A stretch of 12,198 nucleotides of DNA, from contig JBMHCM010000005.1 in assembly GCA_049889915.1 (NCBI GenBank), forward strand, positions 1 through 12,198. The letters run 5' to 3'. A model generated the notes under the pieces. That model was not told the origin of the DNA, made no database searches, and saw nothing but the letters and a program-made list of their open reading frames with translations. The position numbers were made by a program, and so were the translations under genes. Positions within the stretch are counted from its first letter, which is position 1, and every line of letters begins with the position of its first letter. This document shows, one piece after another, positions 1 to 5,872 of this stretch. This stretch comes from UBA8337 sp049889915 (lineage in GTDB: Bacteria; Pseudomonadota; Alphaproteobacteria; RS24).

Positions 1-1586
1 ACCGGCATGTCGGATTTCGGGTCGCGATACAGCGCCACCAATTGCTGCAGCGGTCGGTCGCCAATCACCACACCGGCCGCATGGGTTGAGGCATGGCGAT
101 ACAGGCCTTCCAATTTCAGGCTGATATCAATCAGTTCTGCCACTTGCGGGTCGCTGTCGCGTTCGGCTTGCAGGCGCGGTTCTTGGTCAATCGCTTCTTG
201 CAGCGTTACCGGATTGGCCGGATTGTTGGGCACCATTTTGGACAGCCGGTCGACCTGCCCGTAAGACATTTGCAGCACCCGACCGACATCGCGCAGCACG
301 GCGCGCGCCTGCAGCTTACCGAAGGTGATGATTTGCGCCACTTGGTCACGACCATATTTCTGCTGCACATAGCTGATGACCTCATCGCGCCGTGATTGGC
401 AAAAGTCGATGTCAAAGTCAGGCATCGACACACGCTCAGGGTTCAAAAACCGCTCAAACAGCAGGTTGAAGCGCAGCGGATCCAAATCGGTAATGGTCAA
501 GGCCCATGCAACGACCGACCCGGCGCCGGAGCCACGGCCCGGCCCAACGGCAATGTCATGGTCTTTCGACCATTTGATAAAGTCGGCAACAATCAGGAAA
601 TAGCCGGGAAACCCCATATCGCCGATGACTTTCAGCTCAAAATCCAACCGGTCGCGGTAGGCTTGCTGATCGGTTGCCGGTTCGACCTGCGCCAGCCGCG
701 CCGTCAGCCCGTCATGTGCCTGTTTGGTCAGCTCGGCCAATTCATCGCCCTGCCCGAAAGCCGGTAGAATGGGCGGATGTTCGGTTGGGCGAAAAGCGCA
801 GCGTTGGGCAATTTCAACCGTGTTATCCAGCGCTTCCGGCAGGTCGGCAAACAAGGCGCACATTTCTTCTGCCGATTTCAGCCGATGGTCAGGCGTCAGG
901 CGCCGCCGATCGGCCTCGTTCAGATAGCGCCCTTCGGCAATACAAATCAGCGCATCATGGGCGCGGTAGTCATCTTCAGAGGCGAAATACGCTTGGTTGG
1001 TGGCGACCAGCGGCACATCCAGCTTGTAAGCCGCCTCGACCAAACGGGCCTCAATATCGCCGTCTGCATTATCGCTATAACGTTGAAGCTCAATATATAG
1101 ATTGCCACCAAAGCTATTGATATATTTTGATAATTTTTCTTCAAGCGCATCTGTTTTGGCGGCCGCTGCCAGCTTGTTGAAGGTTCCGTCCGGCCCGCCA
1201 GTCAGGCATATCAAACCGGGCGCATGGCTAAGCAGCAAGGTCTCATCAATGCCCGGCCTCAGCTTGCTGTCACTATCCAGATGCGCCGCACTGACCAGCG
1301 CCATCAGATTGTCATAGCCGGTGCGGTCTTTGACCAGCAGCGCCAAATCGCCCTCGCCGCCCTCCGCATCGCGGATTTTCAACGTGGCGCCGATAATCGG
1401 CTGAATGCCCTTACCGGCGGCGGTGTCGGCAAATTCCAGCGCGCCGAACAGATTATTGCGATCGGTCACCGCCAAGGCCGGCATTTGCGCGGCCAGCGCG
1501 GTTTGTGCCAGCGTTTTGACGGGCAAAGCGCCTTCTAGCAGCGAATAAGCGCTATGGGTGCGCAGATGAACGAATTTTGGGCGCAT
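1..1586 (-). CDS. dnaE: DNA polymerase III alpha subunit, N-terminal part (gene runs off the left edge)
   Basis: This is the catalytic subunit of the replicative DNA polymerase, cut by the left edge after about 528 codons of a family that is usually about 1150 residues long. The reading frame is open throughout. It begins with a PHP domain (FVHLRTHSAYSLLEGA, about residues 4-20 onward). The polymerase palm follows, with the nucleotide-binding GRGSGAGS near residue 350 and PDFDIDF, which carries two of the three catalytic aspartates (residues 390 and 392). The ITFGKLQARAVLRDVGRV segment comes next. I chose the ATG at 1586 because GAGG lies 8 bases upstream (1598-1595) and because the resulting MRPKFVHLR start resembles known DnaE N-termini. 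An in-frame ATG at 1637 would add 17 residues but has no visible Shine-Dalgarno sequence. The gene is transcribed separately from lolD. An AT-rich patch covers about 1081-1140. The identification is secure; the start is less so. Confidence 0.97.
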   Translation of the reverse strand, partial: MRPKFVHLRTHSAYSLLEGALPVKTLAQTALAAQMPALAVTDRNNLFGALEFADTAAGKGIQPIIGATLKIRDAEGGEGDLALLVKDRTGYDNLMALVSAAHLDSDSKLRPGIDETLLLSHAPGLICLTGGPDGTFNKLAAAAKTDALEEKLSKYINSFGGNLYIELQRYSDNADGDIEARLVEAAYKLDVPLVATNQAYFASEDDYRAHDALICIAEGRYLNEADRRRLTPDHRLKSAEEMCALFADLPEALDNTVEIAQRCAFRPTEHPPILPAFGQGDELAELTKQAHDGLTARLAQVEPATDQQAYRDRLDFELKVIGDMGFPGYFLIVADFIKWSKDHDIAVGPGRGSGAGSVVAWALTITDLDPLRFNLLFERFLNPERVSMPDFDIDFCQSRRDEVISYVQQKYGRDQVAQIITFGKLQARAVLRDVGRVLQMSYGQVDRLSKMVPNNPANPVTLQEAIDQEPRLQAERDSDPQVAELIDISLKLEGLYRHASTHAAGVVIGDRPLQQLVALYRDPKSDMP

Positions 1587-1675
1587 CAGCGCTACCTCGT
1601 CCGGTCCAATCGTTGAGTTTTCAGATACTGCTGACATGACGCTTACGCTACGGAGACTGAGTGATTCACCTCACC

Positions 1676-1703
1676 AGTTTAGCGCACCAATGCGACCTGT
1701 CAG
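1676..1703 (-). promoter_or_regulatory. Probable dnaE promoter
   Basis: Read on the minus strand, CTGACA (1703-1698) matches the -35 consensus at five of six positions. TAAACT (1681-1676) matches the -10 consensus at four of six, and the spacer is 16 bases. The predicted transcription start near 1669 would leave a leader of about 80 bases before the ATG at 1586, or about 30 before the ATG at 1637. The element lies between the terminator of the upstream small gene and dnaE, which is where a dnaE promoter is needed. This is motif matching by eye only. Confidence 0.4.
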
Positions 1704-1730
1704 CAAGCAGCCGCCTTAAGCGGACAAATT

Positions 1731-1750
1731 AAGGGGGATAAATCCCCCTT
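1731..1750 (-). terminator. Intrinsic terminator of the 33-residue membrane protein gene
   Basis: AAGGGGGA (1731-1738) and TCCCCCTT (1743-1750) form a perfect 8-bp stem around a 4-base loop. On the minus strand the stem is followed by TTAATTTG, a short and imperfect U-rich stretch. It starts 50 bases after the stop codon of the small gene and lies upstream of the dnaE promoter, so it would separate the two transcripts. The stem is strong but the weak U-tract makes termination efficiency uncertain. Confidence 0.6.
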
Positions 1751-1799
1751 CACAATGTCGTCATATGTCCAATCGGCCCACTATCAGCCGAAGCTTTTG

Positions 1800-1901
1800 T
1801 TAACCGGCAAGTGCCTGGCCAATGGCGCCCCACATAACAATAGCTGTGCCCATGGCCAGCAAGGTGCAAACGGTTACGATGTCTTCAATCAAATTTTTCA
1901 T
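1800..1901 (-). CDS. 33-residue hydrophobic single-span membrane protein, unknown function
   Basis: I do not recognise the family. The ORF starts with ATG at 1901 and ends with TAA at 1800-1802. GGGAG lies 8 bases upstream of the start, a good Shine-Dalgarno match. The product begins MKNLIEDIV, with one Lys and an acidic pair at positions 6-7. About 24 mostly hydrophobic residues follow (about 8-32), including a Cys at position 12 and a Trp at 24, and the chain ends LAG. This suggests one transmembrane helix with almost nothing outside it. There is no lipobox or obvious cleavage site. It has its own near-consensus promoter and terminator between lolD and dnaE, so it looks like a monocistronic gene rather than chance reading frame. 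It could be a small regulator or stabiliser of a membrane complex, but nothing here identifies a partner. Confidence 0.65.
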   Translation of the reverse strand: MKNLIEDIVTVCTLLAMGTAIVMWGAIGQALAG

Positions 1902-1937
1902 GGCTTAAACTCCCGCTTCAATACGTCGCTGAGCTTT

Positions 1938-1965
1938 ATTGTTCACTTTTTGTTCTTTTTGTCAA
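1938..1965 (-). promoter_or_regulatory. Sigma-70-type promoter of the small membrane protein gene
   Basis: On the minus strand a perfect TTGACA (1965-1960) is followed after 16 bases by AACAAT (1943-1938), which matches the -10 consensus at four of six positions. The expected start near 1931 gives a leader of about 30 bases that contains the GGGAG ribosome binding site. The -35 box begins only two bases after the T-tract of the lolD terminator and its trailing G, so the small gene should be transcribed independently of the Lol operon. Confidence 0.6.
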
Positions 1966-1967
1966 AC

Positions 1968-1997
1968 AAAAAAAATGCGCTACTAATAATGCAGCGC
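1968..1997 (-). terminator. Intrinsic terminator of the proS-lolC-lolD operon
   Basis: On the minus strand GCGCTGC (1997-1991) pairs with GTAGCGC (1983-1977), giving a 7-bp stem with one G-U pair and a 7-base loop. After one A there are eight consecutive T residues (1975-1968). This is a standard rho-independent terminator, placed 26 bases after the lolD stop codon. The 5' arm overlaps a perfect 14-base palindrome, ATGCAGCGCTGCAT (1989-2002), which offers a competing fold. Confidence 0.8.
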
Positions 1998-2022
1998 TGC
2001 ATCAACCCCTCTTGCGCAGATA

Positions 2023-2727
2023 TTACGCCGTAATAAGCCCGTCCTTCAAACGCACGATGCGGTCAGTCCGCGCCGCCAAGTCCATATCATGGGTGGCCAG
2101 CAGCACCGCCGCGCCCTGCTTACGCGCTTCGGCAAACAGCAGCTCGGCCACCTTATCCCCGGCCTGCCCGTCGAGGCTGCCAGTCGGCTCATCGGCCAGA
2201 ATAAGCGTCGGTTGTGCGGCCAGCGCACGGGCAATCGCCACGCGCTGCTGCTCGCCGCCGGAAAGCTGAGACGGCAAATGCCCTTTTCGGTCGCCCAACC
2301 CCAAATTGTCGAGCAGATCAGCGGCAACCGCACCGGCCTGTTTGCGCCCCTGCCCGTTCAACCGCAACGGCATGGTGACGTTTTCTTGCGCGGTAAATTC
2401 CGGCAGCAAATTATGAAACTGATAAACAAAGCCGATATGGGCGCGGCGCAAGGCAGTGCGGGCCGCGTCATCATGCACCGCTACTTGGTCTCCGGCCAGC
2501 GTGACTGTGCCGCTATCAGCCGCCTCCAACAGGCCGGCAATATGCAGCAAGGTCGACTTGCCGGAGCCGCTGGGGCCGACCAGCGCCACCACCTCACCGG
2601 CAGCAATGGTCAACGATGCGCCATCCAGCACATGCAGCGCACGGCTGCCTTGCGTAAAGCTTTTATGAATATCGGTCAGCGCGAAGGCGCTCTTATTCTC
2701 GTTGTTACTCATTGCGCCCTTACTCAT
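2023..2727 (-). CDS. lolD: Lipoprotein-releasing system ATP-binding protein LolD
   Basis: This 234-residue ABC ATPase powers extraction of outer-membrane lipoproteins from the inner membrane and their handover to LolA. All ABC signatures are present: Walker A GPSGSGKST (residues 51-59), Q-loop Gln at 103 in VYQFHNLLPEF, signature LSGGEQQR (155-162), Walker B LILADEP (175-181), D-loop SLD and H-loop His at 213. The length fits LolD. The FHNLLPEFTAQENVTMP stretch and the adjacent LolC-type permease separate it from the related MacB and FtsE ATPases. The ATG overlaps the end of lolC by 8 bases (ATGAGTAA) and has GGAGG 9 bases upstream, which indicates translational coupling. A second in-frame ATG at 2712 is a less likely start. 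The gene ends at TAA just before the terminator. Confidence 0.95.
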   Translation of the reverse strand: MSKGAMSNNENKSAFALTDIHKSFTQGSRALHVLDGASLTIAAGEVVALVGPSGSGKSTLLHIAGLLEAADSGTVTLAGDQVAVHDDAARTALRRAHIGFVYQFHNLLPEFTAQENVTMPLRLNGQGRKQAGAVAADLLDNLGLGDRKGHLPSQLSGGEQQRVAIARALAAQPTLILADEPTGSLDGQAGDKVAELLFAEARKQGAAVLLATHDMDLAARTDRIVRLKDGLITA

Positions 2728-3973
2728 TACGAAGCGCCTCCACCGGTTCGGTTGAGGCAGCGCGCCACGCCGGATATAAGGTCGACAGGAATGATAGCGT
2801 CAGCGCCATGCCGGTGACCTGCAGCAAGTCAGAGGTCAGAATGAGGGCCGGCATCCGTTCAAGGAAATATACCTCGGCAGGAAACAGATTGGCGCCGGTA
2901 GCCCAAATGAGGAATTGTCGAATTTCTTCAATATAGGCGCAAAACAGAGTGCCGAGGCCGACCCCGGCCAGCGTGCCGACCACGCCAATGCTGGCACCGG
3001 TGATGAAGAAGATACGCATCACCATGCCACGACTGGCCCCCATGGAGCGCAAAACGGCAATATCGCGCCCCTTATCGCGCACCAGCATCACCAAACCGGA
3101 AATAATATTCAGCGCCGCGACCAGCAAAATCATCGTCAAGATGAGGAACATCACATTGCGCTCCACCTCCAGAGCCCCGGCCAATGTGCGGTTGGCCTGC
3201 TTCCAATCAATTAGATAATGCCCATCGCCGATAATCTGCCGCAGCGCCGGACTATAGGCGTCCACCTTGTCAGGGTCATCGAGAATAAGGTCTATGGCAC
3301 CATGGTTTTCACCAAGGCCAAAGAAATCGGCCGCCGCCTCAATCGGCACAAAGGTGAAATTCAAATCATATTCCGACAGGCCGACGCGAAAAATGGCGAC
3401 CAGTTCAAACTGCTTCAGCCGCGGCGCCGTGCCGAATGGTGTCACCGTGCCGCGTGGCGAAATCAGCGAAATCTTATCGCCGATCTCAAAGCGATAACGT
3501 TTCGCCAAGCGTTCACCAATGGCAATGCGGCTTGTGCCGGTCAAATCATCCAACGACCCTTCGACAATATTGCCGTCCAGACTGGGCAATTGCTTCAGCT
3601 TGTCGAGCGGCAGGCCGCGCACCAAAACACCGCGCACCGCATCGCCGGAGGACAGCATGGCCTGCCCGTCCACTAATGGGGTGGCCAGCACCACCCCGTC
3701 GGCATCTGACAATTGCGCAACCAACCCATCGCGGTCAGCGAACTGAATTTCATAGGCACGCACGGTTGCGTGTCCGTTGACGCCGAGAATGCGGTCCAGC
3801 AAATCGGCGCGGAAACCGGTCATCACCGCCATTACCACAATCAAGGTGGCGACGCCCAGCATGATGCCCAAAAAGGAAATGGCAGCGATTACCGAGATAA
3901 AGCTCTCGCGCCGTCTGGCGCGCAAATAGCGACCGGCAATTTGCCATTCCAATACGTTAAATGCGCGGCCCAT
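2720..3973 (-). CDS. lolC: Lipoprotein-releasing system permease, LolC/LolE family
   Basis: This 417-residue inner-membrane permease works with LolD. It has the family layout: a cytoplasmic amphipathic start (FNVLEWQIAGRYLRARR), a first membrane helix at about 25-51, a large periplasmic domain at about 52-270 (MacB-like core), and three C-terminal helices at about 275-298, 319-349 and 378-403 (FtsX-type domain). The RDIAVLRSMGAS segment (303-314) is the loop that couples to the ATPase, and PAWRAASTEPVEALR near the end is the family signature. Only one permease gene lies beside lolD, unlike the lolCDE arrangement of Escherichia coli. The complex may therefore use two copies of this protein, as proposed for LolF-type systems. 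The start has AAGGG 6 bases upstream and lies 29 bases after proS. Confidence 0.94.
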   Translation of the reverse strand: MGRAFNVLEWQIAGRYLRARRRESFISVIAAISFLGIMLGVATLIVVMAVMTGFRADLLDRILGVNGHATVRAYEIQFADRDGLVAQLSDADGVVLATPLVDGQAMLSSGDAVRGVLVRGLPLDKLKQLPSLDGNIVEGSLDDLTGTSRIAIGERLAKRYRFEIGDKISLISPRGTVTPFGTAPRLKQFELVAIFRVGLSEYDLNFTFVPIEAAADFFGLGENHGAIDLILDDPDKVDAYSPALRQIIGDGHYLIDWKQANRTLAGALEVERNVMFLILTMILLVAALNIISGLVMLVRDKGRDIAVLRSMGASRGMVMRIFFITGASIGVVGTLAGVGLGTLFCAYIEEIRQFLIWATGANLFPAEVYFLERMPALILTSDLLQVTGMALTLSFLSTLYPAWRAASTEPVEALRNE

Positions 3974-4002
3974 CGCTGCCCTTTATCGTTTCATTTGCCG
4001 TT

Positions 4003-5340
4003 CTACTGCCCCGGCGCTTTGGATAATAGCTGCATGGCAGCATCAAGCCCCAGAGTTTGTTTTTCACCGGTGGCGCGGTTTTTGATTTCCACTTCCTGCG
4101 CCTCAGCGCCGCGCGGACCAATCACCGCCTGCCATGGCAGACCAATCAAATCCATATTTGAAAACTTACCACCGGCCCGTTCGACCGTATCATCATACAA
4201 AACATCGAGGCCGTTTTGTGACAGCCCATCATATAGTTTTTCGCACATGGCATCGCAGCCCTCATGGCCCGGCTTCAAATTGATAAGCCCGACATGAAAA
4301 GGCGCAACCGCCCATGGCCAAACAATACCGTCATCGTCATGCGACGCTTCAATAATGCCGCCGACCAGACGCGAGACACCAATGCCGTAAGAGCCGCTAT
4401 GCACTTTGGTTTCTTTGCCGTCCGGCCCGGCCACCGTAGCATTCATGGCATCGGAATATTTGGTGCCGAAATAGAAAATATGCCCGACCTCAATGCCGCG
4501 CGCCGTCACTTGCTTGTCGCTCGGCACGGAAGAGGCGAATAAATCCGCATCATGCATCTCATCAGAGCGGGCATAATATTGCGTAAACGGTTCAATCACC
4601 GCCGCCAAATCGCCATCATAATCAGCGCCCGGCTCAATTTCAGGAATTGGCTGGTCGAGAATATCGGCATGACAGAAAATCTCGGACTCGCCGGTCTCAG
4701 CCAAAATGATGAATTCATGGCTCAAATCGCCGCCAATCGGGCCCGTATCGGCAGCAACCGGCATAGCTTTTAATCCCATACGCCGGAAGGTGCGCAAATA
4801 GGCGAGGAACATTTTGAAATAAGCCGCACGGGCCGCCGCCTCGTCAATATCGAAGCTATAGCCATCCTTCATCAAAAACTCGCGCCCCCGCATCACGCCA
4901 AAGCGCGGACGGATCTCATCGCGGAATTTCCACTGAATATGATACAGGTTTTTCGGCAGTTCTTTATAGCTGACAACATTATCGCGGAAGATTTGCGTAA
5001 TCAGCTCTTCATTGGTCGGCCCGTACAGCAGGTCGCGCTCATGGCGGTCGGTGATGCGCAGCATCTCCTTGCCGTAATCATCATAGCGGCCGGACTCGCG
5101 CCAAATATCGGCCGATTGCAGGGTCGGCATCAGCACCTCAACGGCACCGGCCTTATCCTGCTCTTCGCGGACAATCTGTTCGATTTTTTTCAACACACGC
5201 AGGCCCAATGGCAGCCAGCTGTAAATACCCGCCGCGCTTTGCCGCACCATGCCAGCGCGCAACATCAACCGGTGGCTGACGATTTGTGCTTCCGCCGGGT
5301 TCTCTTTCAACGTAGGCAGAAAATAGGATGACAGACGCAT
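4003..5340 (-). CDS. proS: Prolyl-tRNA synthetase, short type without the large editing insert
   Basis: This class II synthetase attaches proline to tRNA-Pro in the cytoplasm. At 445 residues it is far shorter than the E. coli enzyme (572) and matches the short type typical of alphaproteobacteria, where the insertion domain between motifs 2 and 3 is mostly missing. Visible landmarks are motif 1 around SAAGIYSWLPLGLRVLKK (35-52), the proline-recognition loop YGPTNEE (106-112), motif 2 FRDEIRPRFGVMRGREF (139-155), motif 3 GSYGIGVSRLVGG (316-328), and a C-terminal anticodon-binding domain from about 345. Without the insert the enzyme should not clear alanyl-tRNA-Pro itself, so a separate ProXp-ala protein is expected elsewhere. 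AAAGGA lies just upstream of the ATG at 5340. It is the first gene of a proS-lolC-lolD operon; I could not find a convincing -10 for its promoter. Confidence 0.96.
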   Translation of the reverse strand: MRLSSYFLPTLKENPAEAQIVSHRLMLRAGMVRQSAAGIYSWLPLGLRVLKKIEQIVREEQDKAGAVEVLMPTLQSADIWRESGRYDDYGKEMLRITDRHERDLLYGPTNEELITQIFRDNVVSYKELPKNLYHIQWKFRDEIRPRFGVMRGREFLMKDGYSFDIDEAAARAAYFKMFLAYLRTFRRMGLKAMPVAADTGPIGGDLSHEFIILAETGESEIFCHADILDQPIPEIEPGADYDGDLAAVIEPFTQYYARSDEMHDADLFASSVPSDKQVTARGIEVGHIFYFGTKYSDAMNATVAGPDGKETKVHSGSYGIGVSRLVGGIIEASHDDDGIVWPWAVAPFHVGLINLKPGHEGCDAMCEKLYDGLSQNGLDVLYDDTVERAGGKFSNMDLIGLPWQAVIGPRGAEAQEVEIKNRATGEKQTLGLDAAMQLLSKAPGQ

Positions 5341-5430
5341 GAATCTTTCCTTTGAAGGGCGGAATTTGTACTAACTCTTAACATGCCGGCTTGGCGACGC
5401 AAGTAAATGTCAAAAAAATGAAAAAACCGG

Positions 5431-5459
5431 GTGACAGCCGAAAAAAACCTCGTTAACGT
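5431..5459 (+). promoter_or_regulatory. Possible promoter of the putative plus-strand RNA
   Basis: GTGACA (5431-5436) resembles a -35 box (five of six) and is followed after 17 bases by TAACGT (5454-5459), which matches the -10 consensus at only three of six positions. Runs of A at 5412-5418 and 5421-5426 lie upstream and could act as an UP-like or bent segment. The predicted start would be near 5466. The -10 is weak, so this is a suggestion only. Confidence 0.25.
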
Positions 5460-5465
5460 TTTCTC

Positions 5466-5570
5466 ACTGTGGATGAGAACTTCGTTCTCAGGTTTTGGGA
5501 GGAACCTTTCGGTAGTAACCGAATCTCACGTTTAACGGGGCCGATGCTTAGCGTCGGTCCCGTTCTTCTT
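5466..5570 (+). ncRNA. Putative structured small RNA between DUF1467 and proS
   Basis: Four stem-loops follow each other closely. H1 is a 7-bp stem with loop TTC (5474-5490). H2 is a 5-bp stem with an 8-base loop containing GGGAGG (5490-5507). H3 is a perfect 6-bp stem with loop AGTA (5508-5523). H4 is a stem of up to 14 bp with a TTA loop (5534-5564), followed by CTTCTT. Two pairs in H4 (5540 with 5558, 5545 with 5553) are G-U on the plus strand but would be mismatches on the minus strand, which points to plus-strand transcription. Both flanking protein genes are on the minus strand, so this would be an independent RNA of about 105 bases. I do not recognise it as 6S, SRP, tmRNA or a known riboswitch. 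Alternatives are a minus-strand leader of proS or a structured 3' end of the DUF1467 transcript. The 5' end is a guess. Confidence 0.45.
5534..5570 (+). terminator. Intrinsic terminator-like hairpin on the plus strand
   Basis: AACGGGGCCGA (5534-5544) pairs with TCGGTCCCGTT (5554-5564) with one G-U wobble. The stem can extend inward by a second G-U pair and two G-C pairs to a TTA loop. The T-rich CTTCTT follows directly on the plus strand. On the minus strand no T-tract follows and the wobble positions become C-A mismatches, so plus is the preferred direction. It lies 6 bases from the DUF1467 stop codon and could also protect the 3' end of the minus-strand transcript. Confidence 0.55.
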
Positions 5571-5575
5571 ATCAG

Positions 5576-5866
5576 CTATTTTTGCAAACCCTCGCGATAA
5601 TCCGGCAGCAGCGGAATATCGGCACTGGCCAATACGCCGCTGGTCAACAGCCAATAAACGGCAAGATAAAATACGGTGGCCAGCAATGTGGTCAGCGCCA
5701 ACTTTTTATAGATACGCGGCTGCGCCGGCGCCCCGCCATCTGAGCCCGGCACCACCTCCCCGCTTTCATTCTGCGAGGTAATGCCAAACGGCAGCACCAT
5801 AAACAGGGTCAAAAACCACACAATGCCGTAAATCGCAAAACCGAAAACAAAGCTGATGTCCATCAT
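5576..5866 (-). CDS. DUF1467 family small inner-membrane protein
   Basis: This 96-residue protein has two predicted membrane helices (about 4-27 and 73-93). A soluble loop of about 45 residues joins them and contains LPFGITSQNESGEVVPGSDGGAPAQPRIYKK in two recognisable parts: the LPFG motif after helix 1 and the GEVVPGSDGGAPAQP segment that I associate with the DUF1467 family. The function of the family is unknown to me. Two adjacent ATG codons are possible (5866 and 5863); AGGG lies just upstream of both. The gene begins 6 bases after the rnj stop codon, so it is probably the last gene of the nuo-birA-rnj transcript. The length is normal for the family. Confidence 0.88.
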   Translation of the reverse strand: MMDISFVFGFAIYGIVWFLTLFMVLPFGITSQNESGEVVPGSDGGAPAQPRIYKKLALTTLLATVFYLAVYWLLTSGVLASADIPLLPDYREGLQK

Positions 5867-5872
5867 CTTCCC

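Noticed and set aside
1711..1723. Inverted repeat CCGC-CTTAA-GCGG upstream of the dnaE promoter
   Set aside because: The stem is only 4 bp and could arise by chance; there is no sign of a second copy or a known operator.
1755..2033. A 92-codon ORF on the plus strand across the lolD-dnaE intergenic region
   Set aside because: It has no Shine-Dalgarno sequence, is antisense to the better supported 33-codon gene, and runs through that gene's promoter and the lolD terminator.
2089..2817. A 242-codon ORF on the plus strand opposite lolD
   Set aside because: The minus strand encodes an ABC ATPase with every motif intact; the plus-strand frame shows no recognisable domain and is a shadow of codon bias.
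3713..4297. A 194-codon ORF on the plus strand opposite the lolC and proS ends
   Set aside because: It reads across two conserved minus-strand genes and has no domain I can recognise.
5421..5447. T-runs on the minus strand as a terminator for the rnj-DUF1467 transcript
   Set aside because: Only very short or A/T-only stems precede the T-runs on that strand, so I could not support a terminator call.
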